The notes under the pieces: model-generated
What the model saw: only the letters and a program-made list of their open reading frames with translations
Database searches by the model: none
Told to the model about the DNA's origin: nothing
Position numbers and translations under genes: made by a program
Shown here: positions 1 through 7,383 of the stretch, piece by piece
Layout: each line of letters opens with the position of its first letter
How positions within the stretch are numbered: position 1 is the stretch's first letter
NCBI GenBank assembly: GCA_023258355.1
Contig: JALQZL010000002.1
Span: 6,482 to 14,997, forward strand
Reading direction: 5' to 3'
Length of the DNA: 8,516 nucleotides
Source: Wenzhouxiangellaceae bacterium
GTDB taxonomy: Bacteria; Pseudomonadota; Gammaproteobacteria; Xanthomonadales; Wenzhouxiangellaceae

Positions 1-275
1 GGGCTGCCTCGGGTCGTGCTTTGGGCATGGACCGATCAGAAGGGCTGACCAAACTGATTTTTGATCGTAAAACAGACCGTCTTATCGGGGCGGGTGTTGT
101 GGGGTTGCATGCAGGGGACTTGATCGCTGAGTTGACGCTTGCTATCGAGATGGGGGCTGATGTCGAAGACATCGCACTGACCATCCATCCGCATCCAACC
201 TTAAGTGAATCTGTGATGATGGCCTCTGAGGTCTATGAGGGTACGATAACGGATCTTTATTTACCGAAAAAGTGA
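1..275 (+). CDS. lpdA: Dihydrolipoamide dehydrogenase (E3), C-terminal part, cut by the window start
   Basis: This is the 3' end of a flavoprotein disulfide reductase. It reoxidises the lipoyl groups of pyruvate/2-oxoglutarate dehydrogenase complexes (and the glycine cleavage system) and passes electrons to NAD+ in the cytoplasm. About 91 residues are visible, in the frame whose codons begin at position 3. They form the C-terminal dimerisation domain. The diagnostic piece is IHPHPTLSESV, the family's His-Pro-Thr-Leu-x-Glu active-site segment: its second His and the later Glu form the acid-base pair that serves the neighbouring subunit's disulfide. The preceding AIEMGADVEDIALT and the following EVYEGTITDL closely match enterobacterial Lpd as I remember it. 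The FAD site, the redox disulfide and the true start lie outside the window. An in-frame TTG at 21 is only an internal codon. The stop (TGA 273-275) is 7 bases before the next gene. Identification is firm; which complex it serves is unknown. Confidence 0.95.
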   Translation, partial: AASGRALGMDRSEGLTKLIFDRKTDRLIGAGVVGLHAGDLIAELTLAIEMGADVEDIALTIHPHPTLSESVMMASEVYEGTITDLYLPKK

Positions 276-278
276 GGG
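274..278 (+). promoter_or_regulatory. Ribosome binding site of the amidase gene, overlapping the lpdA stop
   Basis: GAGGG sits 4 bases before the ATG at 283 and shares its first two bases with the lpdA stop codon. The close packing suggests that ribosomes finishing lpdA can re-initiate on the amidase, and it supports the ATG at 283 as the start. Confidence 0.55.
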
Positions 279-282
279 CGCC

Positions 283-1272
283 ATGTATTATGCGGCCGCT
301 TGTCAGACCAACTTCCAAGCACCCACTGACCGATCACAAATTAAAGAAAGAACACAGCGCATGCTGGCGATGGCTGAGCAGACTGTGGTTGGCTATGCCC
401 CATTTCATGACATCAGGTTGTTGGCGTTCCCTGAATTTGCCCACACTGTCCCTATTCACAATGAGGTCGAAAAGCTACTCAAGCATTTGGCTGTTGAATT
501 ACCCAACGAGCATACCCAGGCTTATGAACGTTTCGCCAAAGAGCATGGTTGTTATATTCAAACGGGTACTTTCTTAGAGCGTGATGAGGCCTATCCGGGC
601 CATGTATTCAACACCACCTTGTTGGTCGGCCCAAATGGGGTGCTGTCTAAGTACCGCAAGGTCAATACTTGGATCCCATGGGAGGTGCACACCAGCCCTC
701 ACGATCTGCCCGATTACGCCTTGAACCCTTTCCCCGTTGTGGACACAGAAATCGGTCGGCTCGGCGTCGCGATTTGTTATGACTGGTTATTTCCAGAGAC
801 CATTCGTCAGTTAGCCTTTAACGGCGCTGAGGTGCTGATTCGAGTATCAGCCTACATGGATCCTTGGGGCACCGCTGAGCCAATGAATTGGTGGACTTTG
901 GTCAATCGAACCCGCGCATTAGAAAATACCGCCTATGTGGTGGCTGCCAATCAAGGTGCTGAGATGAGCCATTACCCACCGTTCAGTTGGCCAGGCGGGA
1001 GCATGGTGGTGGATTATGACGGTCGGATACTGGCACAAGCTGACCCGGGGCCCGGTGAGAAGGTGGTTGTTGCACCAATCAATATTGATATGCTGAGACA
1101 AGAACGCAAAAGACGTTTGGGGCATGACACGCGGGCACACTACCGAGCCGAGATTCATGATTATGCGAAAACCACTCGATTGGCCCCGGCCAATCATCAA
1201 GAGGGGATCACGATTGAGAGATTGAATGAACGGATTCGACAAGCCAAGAAACCCTTTGATGATGACTGCTAA
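283..1272 (+). CDS. Nitrilase-superfamily carbon-nitrogen hydrolase (amidase-like), 329 aa
   Basis: This is a probable cytoplasmic amidase, carbamoylase or nitrilase, which attacks a non-peptide C-N bond through a cysteine thioester. The triad is intact: Glu51 in AFPEF, Lys126 in KYRKVN and Cys165 in VAICYDW. Glu134 in IPWEVH may be the second, structural glutamate of the superfamily. The segment RTRALENTAYVVAANQG (209-225) is the usual strand-helix region after the nucleophile, and GGSMVVDYDGRIL (238-250) is the typical following hairpin. Length is slightly above the common 260-310 residues because of a charged tail (about 270-329, rich in Arg, Lys and His). No signal peptide or membrane helix is seen. 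The start has a close Shine-Dalgarno site, and the 3' end overlaps the next gene, so the gene is cotranscribed with lpdA and the envelope genes. The triad makes the superfamily certain, but the substrate cannot be assigned; the sequence does not obviously match AmiE, NitFhit or beta-ureidopropionase. Confidence 0.9.
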   Translation: MYYAAACQTNFQAPTDRSQIKERTQRMLAMAEQTVVGYAPFHDIRLLAFPEFAHTVPIHNEVEKLLKHLAVELPNEHTQAYERFAKEHGCYIQTGTFLERDEAYPGHVFNTTLLVGPNGVLSKYRKVNTWIPWEVHTSPHDLPDYALNPFPVVDTEIGRLGVAICYDWLFPETIRQLAFNGAEVLIRVSAYMDPWGTAEPMNWWTLVNRTRALENTAYVVAANQGAEMSHYPPFSWPGGSMVVDYDGRILAQADPGPGEKVVVAPINIDMLRQERKRRLGHDTRAHYRAEIHDYAKTTRLAPANHQEGITIERLNERIRQAKKPFDDDC

Positions 1273-4200
1273 GCAAAGCCAAGCGCTGCACTGGACGAAA
1301 AAACCGTGGCTGAGTCGTTTAGTCCGCCATCAGATCGCCTTGGTCTCATTCATTGTCCTGGCCGCCTGTGGCCAGAGCCAAGCGCCTTGGTCGCCCACAG
1401 CCGAACAAATCGCTCGCAACAATGAGGGCGTGGCGCTCATGGGGCAGTATCAAAATGAGCCAGCTCGACAGGTCTTTGCTGACCTATTGGCCAGCGCACC
1501 CGAATGGGTGGATGTTGAGGTCAATCTGGCCATTGCGACATTGAACCGCCAACAAGAAGACGATGAGCTCCGGGCATTGGAGATTGTCGAGCGAGTGTTG
1601 GAAACACACCCAGACCATTTGAGGGCACGCTACATCGCTGGATTGATGCGTTTTTATATTGGCCAAAGTGAACAAGCATTAATCCACTTCGAACGCTTGG
1701 GATCAACGGTTGATGACGATGCACACGTCGCCTACTTCACGGCGCAAACGCTAGGTCAGCTGGGCGAGCATGAACGCGCACTGGCGCTTTACCTGCGTGC
1801 TATCGAACTTGATCCTTACCTTCGAAGCGCTTACTACGGCGCAGCCCTCACCCTTCGGACACTGGGACGAGCGGATGAGGCCAGAGCACAACTGATAACT
1901 TATCAAAAGTTTGCCAACAACCCCCGGGCGCATCTGGCCGAGTTTCGCTACACCAGAAAAGGTGTTCTGGCAGAAGCCTTGGCCATCGGTGAGCGTGCGC
2001 CCAGTGAGTCCTTGTCTGCACTCGATGGTGCGTTGTTTCTTGAAGCCGAGAGGCTTGATGGGGTGGCGCTTGAAACCATTGCCAGTATGACCACTGCCGA
2101 TTTGAATGGCGATGGTTGGCAAGACCTTTTCGTGGCCGGTGGGGCTGGGCAACCCAACGAGGTATGGCTCGGCCATGAAGGCGGTTGGGTTAGACAGGCC
2201 CATCCTCTCGACACCGTCTCCTCAGTGATGGCCGCAGCCTTCGGTGATATCAATAATGATGGGATATTAGAGGTTTATCTGTGCCGCGCTGGGCCCAATC
2301 AACTGCTCACAGCGGGCCAGGGACAGCGTGTTGCAGGATCGATGGATGTCGCCGATCCTGGCCAGTGTGAAGATGTCGCCATGGTGGATGCTGACCACGA
2401 CGGTGATCTTGATTTGGTGATTATTAACCAAGTCGGTGGATTGGAGATTTTGAACAATAATCTCAACGGCACGTTCAGAGCGTTGAGTGAGGCGCCTGAA
2501 TCAAACTTCTTACCCAAAGCGCGCTCAGGACGACAAATCCTAATGACAGACATGGACGGCGATCGGGTCTTGGATGTGATCGCGCTGGATCAGTCGGGGG
2601 CTTTGGAAGCATGGCGCAATGATCGGTTATGGCAGTATCAATCGCTCAACAACTCGTCACTGACCACATCAGAGGATATCTTGCACCTGGCCAGTGGCGA
2701 TCTTGAGGCGGATGGTCAACCCAATGTGGTTAGCCTCCACTCGAATGGCGCGATCGTGCTGTGGCAGGATCTAATGAATGGGCAGGTGGAAGGGCGGACC
2801 ATCGGTCAGCTCGATGGCGACATCGACCGAGATAGGGTGAGCAGTGGGTTGTCTCTTGTCGACTTTGATGGTGATGGGCGCTTAGATGTGTTGGTCCACT
2901 CAAGCAACGGTTTTGCCGTCTATCGCTACTTGGCTACCGATCACTCACTGTCAGTGATGTATCAATCTCAAGCGCCAATCAAAGCGCTATTACCAGTCGT
3001 CCACAACATCAGCCATGGCCCCAGTGTGGTGGCTGTGGTGTCGTCTGCTGCGCAAGCGCTGACACTGTCATGGTGGCGGGCTGGTGAGGGCCGCTATGCC
3101 TTCGTCGGCATCGATCCAACTGGCAGAAGTTCCAAAGCCGATGGGATGCGCTCGAACGCCTCGGGGATTGGGACACAGGTTGTGGCAAGAACAGGCCAGC
3201 ATTGGACGATCTTAGACCGTGTTGATGACTCCAGTGGTCCTGGCCAAAGTCTCCAGCCAATGATTTTGGGTGTTGGCGATGCAGCCTTTGCTGATTTCAT
3301 CAAGCTCTATTGGAGTGATGGGGTATTGCAAACCGAAATGGCGTTGGCGTCTGGTCAGGTCCACACCATTGAAGAGTTTCAAAGACAACTGGCCAGCTGT
3401 CCTGTGATTTTTGCATGGAATGGTGAGCGCTTCGATTTTGTCAGTGACATTCTGGGCGTCGGTGGCATTGGTTTTTTTCAAGCACCGGGTCAGTATGCTG
3501 AGCCGAGACCTTGGGAGTATTTTCGTTTTCCCGAGGGCACTGCCGAGAGTCGAGATGGGCGTTATCCGATCAAGATCACTGAGCCCATGCAAGAGATTGC
3601 CTATATTGATGCCACCTGGCTACATGTGTATGACCTACCTAAAGAGTGGTCTGTGGCCATGGATGAACGAATGCACACAGGCGGTGGTCCGGCGCCCCAA
3701 GGCACACCGATTTTCTATCGTCCCAATGAAACCCTTTGGCCAGTGATGGCCTACGACCAAAACCAACGTGAGGTTGTCGACGCCTTGCGCGTCAGCGATG
3801 GGCTGGCCGCTGATCCGGGGCCTCGTGATACTCGATTCTTGGGGCGATTGGCCACACCCCAAGTCTTAGAACTCGATTTTGGGCAGGTCATCAACCGCCC
3901 AGGCACTCGACCCGTGTTTTGGGCCTCAGGGTGGGTAGAGTATCCCTACTCACAGACGGTCTTTGCGGCTTGGCAAGCCGAGGCCGACTACGCTGCGCCC
4001 TCACTCTCTGCCTATGCCGACGGCCAATGGCACCTGGTCCATGAAGCCTTTGGGTATCCGGCTGGGATGCCCAGAGAGATGACCATGACACTAGACGCGC
4101 TGCCGCCCAACACCACCAAGCTTCGTATTGAGGGTAACTGGGAGGTGTATTGGGATGCGATTGGGGTCATCAACGCACGGCCGGCTCCACCACAAGCCAA

Positions 4201-4627
4201 GGTCCATCGACTCTCTCCTGTCGAGGCGGTCTTAAGTAAGACGGGTTTTGCACGTCGAGATACCCTGGCGCAACGGCGGCCTTATTACGATTACCAAGAC
4301 CGTCAGCCTTATTGGGATACGCATTATCAAAGCGGCTTCTATACCCGTTTGGGCCCTGTCATGGAATTGGTGAGCACCCATAACAATGCCTTCGCCATTA
4401 TCGGTCCGGGGGAAGAGCTTCATCTGGAGTTTGATGCGCCACCCAAAGCACAAGGCACCCATCGCGTTGTGGTGTTAGAAACGCGCGGTTATGCTAAAGA
4501 TAAAGACTTATACACCCGAGACGGCGCCACCGTTGGCCCATTACCGTTTGCGCCTGAAGTGGGTGGATTAGACGAGCGTGAAGCGTTGCACGCAGAGTAC
4601 ATGACACGCTATCAAGGAGGCTTTTAG
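1259..4627 (+). CDS. Giant lipoprotein with TPR, FG-GAP/VCBS and ASPIC/UnbV-like regions, about 1122 aa
   Basis: Numbering is from the ATG at 1259. The N-terminus has Arg/Lys residues, a hydrophobic run and the lipobox VLAAC, giving an acylated Cys37. Gly at +2 rather than Asp favours sorting to the outer membrane. About 50-218 holds four or five TPR-like helical pairs. About 275-560 holds FG-GAP/VCBS repeats with Asp-rich calcium loops at 281 (DLNGDGWQD), 330 (DINNDGILE), 377 (DADHDGDLD), 431 (DMDGDRVLD, degenerate), 481 (DLEADGQPN, degenerate) and 535 (DFDGDGRLD). About 632-705 resembles an ASPIC/UnbV domain (GIGTQVVAR, then LGVGDA and IKLYWSDG). The last 410 residues open with CPVIFAWNGERFDFVSD and look beta-rich; their function is unknown. 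The start is a choice: ATG 1226 (weak GAGAG upstream) would add 11 residues and an overly long signal peptide, and ATG 1262 is equally possible. The gene overlaps the amidase by 14 bases and the cytochrome gene by 1. Its likely role is a scaffold or partner at the cell envelope; no catalytic motif is recognised. Confidence 0.88.
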   Translation: MMTAKQSQALHWTKKPWLSRLVRHQIALVSFIVLAACGQSQAPWSPTAEQIARNNEGVALMGQYQNEPARQVFADLLASAPEWVDVEVNLAIATLNRQQEDDELRALEIVERVLETHPDHLRARYIAGLMRFYIGQSEQALIHFERLGSTVDDDAHVAYFTAQTLGQLGEHERALALYLRAIELDPYLRSAYYGAALTLRTLGRADEARAQLITYQKFANNPRAHLAEFRYTRKGVLAEALAIGERAPSESLSALDGALFLEAERLDGVALETIASMTTADLNGDGWQDLFVAGGAGQPNEVWLGHEGGWVRQAHPLDTVSSVMAAAFGDINNDGILEVYLCRAGPNQLLTAGQGQRVAGSMDVADPGQCEDVAMVDADHDGDLDLVIINQVGGLEILNNNLNGTFRALSEAPESNFLPKARSGRQILMTDMDGDRVLDVIALDQSGALEAWRNDRLWQYQSLNNSSLTTSEDILHLASGDLEADGQPNVVSLHSNGAIVLWQDLMNGQVEGRTIGQLDGDIDRDRVSSGLSLVDFDGDGRLDVLVHSSNGFAVYRYLATDHSLSVMYQSQAPIKALLPVVHNISHGPSVVAVVSSAAQALTLSWWRAGEGRYAFVGIDPTGRSSKADGMRSNASGIGTQVVARTGQHWTILDRVDDSSGPGQSLQPMILGVGDAAFADFIKLYWSDGVLQTEMALASGQVHTIEEFQRQLASCPVIFAWNGERFDFVSDILGVGGIGFFQAPGQYAEPRPWEYFRFPEGTAESRDGRYPIKITEPMQEIAYIDATWLHVYDLPKEWSVAMDERMHTGGGPAPQGTPIFYRPNETLWPVMAYDQNQREVVDALRVSDGLAADPGPRDTRFLGRLATPQVLELDFGQVINRPGTRPVFWASGWVEYPYSQTVFAAWQAEADYAAPSLSAYADGQWHLVHEAFGYPAGMPREMTMTLDALPPNTTKLRIEGNWEVYWDAIGVINARPAPPQAKVHRLSPVEAVLSKTGFARRDTLAQRRPYYDYQDRQPYWDTHYQSGFYTRLGPVMELVSTHNNAFAIIGPGEELHLEFDAPPKAQGTHRVVVLETRGYAKDKDLYTRDGATVGPLPFAPEVGGLDEREALHAEYMTRYQGGF
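4614..4620 (+). promoter_or_regulatory. Strong Shine-Dalgarno site for the multihaem cytochrome
   Basis: AAGGAGG, close to a full anti-16S match, lies 6 bases before the GTG at 4627. It is the strongest ribosome site in the window. It decides for the GTG start even though that codon shares its first base with the upstream TAG stop (TAGTG). Confidence 0.85.
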
Positions 4628-7383
4628 TGGCCATTGTCACTTCAACCCGGGCCAAGGCCAGACAGGCCGTGGGTAAAAAACTACGTCTATTGCTTTTTGT
4701 GCTCTTGGTCGCGTTTGTTGTGCTGAGTGTGAATTCAGTGTACCTGGGTGGTGTGACTTTTCTCGAGTGGCTCAACAACCAAACCTATCAAGATTTTACC
4801 TATCAAGTGATGTTCCTAGTGCACTTGGCTTTGGGGTTAGCCATTGCATTGCCGATTTTGGTCTTTTTGTTTGTTCACATGAGAAACACCTGGCACCGCT
4901 CAAATCGACAGGCGGTGTATGCCGGTCTCGCGTTGGGTGTGGCGGTCTTGGTATTACTAATCAGTGGTCTGGCACTGATCCGATTTGATGCTTTTTCTTT
5001 ACGCGATCCAACGGCCCGGTCGGTGATTTACTGGCTGCATGTCGCCGTGCCATTTCTCATTGCTTGGTTGTTTGTTCTTCATCGATTGGCAGGCCCTCGG
5101 ATACGCTGGCGCGTTGGGGCAGTCAGTGCAGGTTTTGGTGGCGTGTTTGCGCTCGCACTGATTGTGCTCCAAGCCCAAGACCCCTTATCACTTATTCGGC
5201 CTTCAGAGGTTGGCACCACTGACTTTTCACCTTCCTTGATCAAGACTGCCTCTGGAAACACCATTCCAGCCGAAACGTTGATGATGGATGAGTATTGTTC
5301 GACATGCCACAGTGATGTCCACGCTCAATGGTCTGAAAGCGCTCATCGTTTCTCGTCGTTTAATAACCCGGTCTATCTTTTTTCAGTGCGCAACACACGC
5401 CAGCAGGCGCTTGAGAAAGATGGCCATGTCAATGCCTCAAGATTTTGTGCGGGCTGTCACGATGTGGTGCCGCTGGTCTCAGGCGCATTTGATGATCCGA
5501 ACTACGATGATGTCAATCACCCCACTGCACACGCTGGGATCACCTGTACCTCTTGTCATGCCATCACCAGTGTCGATAGCGTTCGGGGTAATGCTGACTT
5601 CACCATCGAAGAGCCCGTGCACTATCCCTTTGCCTATAGTGACAATGCATTTTTGAAATGGGTCAATGGCCAGTTAATCAAAGCCAAGCCAGATTTCCAC
5701 AGTCAGACTTTTTTAAAGCCTCTTCACCAGACATCAGAGTTTTGCAGCACCTGTCACAAAGTGCATCTGCCCGAGGAGCTCAACAATTACCGTTGGTTGA
5801 GAGGTCAAAACCATTACGATTCGTTCTTGGTCAGTGGCGTGTCGGGCCATGGTGTCACCAGTTTCTACTATCCGCCACAAGCTCAAGCCAATTGCAATGG
5901 TTGCCACATGCCACAGCAAGCCTCTTCAGATTTCGGTGCCAAAGACCTCGATGGGGATGGCCTATATAGCGTGAGTCAACACCTCTTCCCTGGTGCCAAT
6001 ACAGGGATTGCGCACATTTTAGGTTTTGATCAAAGTGTCATTGATACTCATCAGGCTTTTTTGAAAGACTCTGTTCGGGTGGATCTGGTGGCATTGAGAG
6101 AAGGCGGCGAAATTGATGGGCCGTTGATCGGGCCAATCAGGCCTCAAGTGCCGGTGTTACAGCCAGGCAAGAACTATTTGTTACAAACCGTGATTCGTAA
6201 TGTCTCGGTGGGACATCATTTTACTCAAGGCACCACCGACTCCAATGAGGTGTGGGTCGCCGTTGAAGTCCGTCACAATGGTCAGCTCATTGGTCATAGT
6301 GGTCACTTGAACCCAGACGACTTGGCCGTTGATCCTTGGGCTCATTTTGTCAATGTCTATCTGCTTGACCGCGAGGGCAACCGCATCGAGCGAAGAAACC
6401 CAGAAGATATTTTTGTCTCCTTGTATAACCACCAGTTGCCCCCCGGTGGCGCTGATCTAATTCATTACGAATTGGATATACCCCCTGGGCTCACCGGCGA
6501 GTTGGCTATTTCTATCAGTCTGAACTACCGCAAGTTTGACACGCGTCTGATGCGACATGTCGAAGGTGATGCGTTTGATAAAAATGACCTGCCGATTACC
6601 GTGATCTCGACTGATCGTGTGGTCTTCCCACTTGGAGATGAGGCGGGCTATGTGGAAGTGGCTGAGCGGGATATTCCTGAATGGATACGTTGGAATGATT
6701 ACGGGATTGGTGCCCTGAGGAAACCCATGAATCGGCAGTTGCGCCAAGCAGAAGAGGCCTTTGCCATGGTGGAGGCGCTTGGTCAGGGAGCAGGGGCATT
6801 GAACCTCGCGCGGGTGTATTTGGCCGAGGGTCGGTTGAGTGATGCCACTGACGCCTTGCGGCGCGCCCGGGATCATAACAATCCACCACCGCCTTGGTCT
6901 TTGGCGTGGTTCGGTGCACAAATCCTCTTTCAAGAGGGTAGATATGAGCCAGCCATTCAAGCCATGTCTGCCTTGGCGGAGACTCAGTTTCCAGAGGCAC
7001 GCCAGCGCGGCTTTGATTTTTCGAGAGACTATCGATTGCTCAATCAGTTGGGTCTGGCTTGGATGGAATGGTCAGACCAATTGGTAGGCCAAGAAAAAGA
7101 TGACGCATTGAGTGAGGCCCGTGACTGGTTCACCAAGGCGTTGATCCAAGATCCAGAAAATATGACAGCCCATTACAACCTGGCCCAAGTTTATAGACGT
7201 TTGGATGCGGTGGATGAGGCGGCCTACCATGCCAGTCAACACGAGCGCTACCGTGTGGATGACAATGCCCGAGACCGCGCTGTGGCCATTGCTCGACGCA
7301 ATGACCCTGCCGCTGATTTTGCCGCTGATCCGGTGGTGATTTACCCACTGCTCTCACAAAGAGAAATGGTTTATGAGCCATAA
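4627..7383 (+). CDS. Membrane-anchored pentahaem cytochrome c with b-type-like helices and C-terminal TPRs, 918 aa
   Basis: This is a predicted inner-membrane electron-transfer protein. Five hydrophobic helices lie near 18-40, 62-84, 97-118, 132-152 and 164-182. Basic residues at the N-terminus and in loops 85-96 and 153-163 give N-inside topology and put everything after residue 183 in the periplasm. Five haem c attachment sites follow: CSTCH 224-228, CAGCH 274-278, CTSCH 307-311, CSTCH 373-377 and CNGCH 423-427. Many nearby histidines (such as 232, 240, 298, 302, 367 and 452) could be distal ligands, recalling cytochrome c554-like folds. His66/His84 and His138/His152 sit within helices 2 and 4 as b-haem ligands would. 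An Asp-rich DLDGDG (440-445) follows the last haem. About 480-665 appears beta-rich, and 702-872 holds TPR repeats starting after WNDYGIGAL. The GTG start has an excellent ribosome site and a 1-base overlap upstream; the 3' end overlaps the next gene by 11 bases. It is certainly a multihaem cytochrome; donor and acceptor are unknown. Confidence 0.92.
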   Translation: MAIVTSTRAKARQAVGKKLRLLLFVLLVAFVVLSVNSVYLGGVTFLEWLNNQTYQDFTYQVMFLVHLALGLAIALPILVFLFVHMRNTWHRSNRQAVYAGLALGVAVLVLLISGLALIRFDAFSLRDPTARSVIYWLHVAVPFLIAWLFVLHRLAGPRIRWRVGAVSAGFGGVFALALIVLQAQDPLSLIRPSEVGTTDFSPSLIKTASGNTIPAETLMMDEYCSTCHSDVHAQWSESAHRFSSFNNPVYLFSVRNTRQQALEKDGHVNASRFCAGCHDVVPLVSGAFDDPNYDDVNHPTAHAGITCTSCHAITSVDSVRGNADFTIEEPVHYPFAYSDNAFLKWVNGQLIKAKPDFHSQTFLKPLHQTSEFCSTCHKVHLPEELNNYRWLRGQNHYDSFLVSGVSGHGVTSFYYPPQAQANCNGCHMPQQASSDFGAKDLDGDGLYSVSQHLFPGANTGIAHILGFDQSVIDTHQAFLKDSVRVDLVALREGGEIDGPLIGPIRPQVPVLQPGKNYLLQTVIRNVSVGHHFTQGTTDSNEVWVAVEVRHNGQLIGHSGHLNPDDLAVDPWAHFVNVYLLDREGNRIERRNPEDIFVSLYNHQLPPGGADLIHYELDIPPGLTGELAISISLNYRKFDTRLMRHVEGDAFDKNDLPITVISTDRVVFPLGDEAGYVEVAERDIPEWIRWNDYGIGALRKPMNRQLRQAEEAFAMVEALGQGAGALNLARVYLAEGRLSDATDALRRARDHNNPPPPWSLAWFGAQILFQEGRYEPAIQAMSALAETQFPEARQRGFDFSRDYRLLNQLGLAWMEWSDQLVGQEKDDALSEARDWFTKALIQDPENMTAHYNLAQVYRRLDAVDEAAYHASQHERYRVDDNARDRAVAIARRNDPAADFAADPVVIYPLLSQREMVYEP

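Noticed and set aside
1043..1058. GC-rich near-palindrome around GGGGCCC as a possible hairpin or terminator
   Set aside because: It is inside the conserved part of the amidase gene, the arms do not pair beyond a few bases, and no T-run follows.
1751..2203. Antisense open frame of about 150 codons
   Set aside because: It lies wholly inside the TPR/propeller coding region, has no recognisable domain, and its composition mirrors the sense codons; treated as a shadow.
2100..2900. Recurring GATGGNGATGG-like DNA stretches that could pass for short repeats
   Set aside because: They encode the Asp-x-Asp-Gly-Asp-Gly loops of FG-GAP blades, are irregularly spaced and vary at third positions, so protein constraint explains them.
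5288..5656. Alternative + strand frame of about 122 codons inside the cytochrome gene
   Set aside because: It overlaps the haem-binding region in another frame, which carries three CxxCH sites in the correct frame; no sign of dual coding was found.
6457..6960. Antisense open frame of about 167 codons
   Set aside because: It covers the beta-rich and TPR parts of the cytochrome gene on the other strand, with no motif and no independent start signal.
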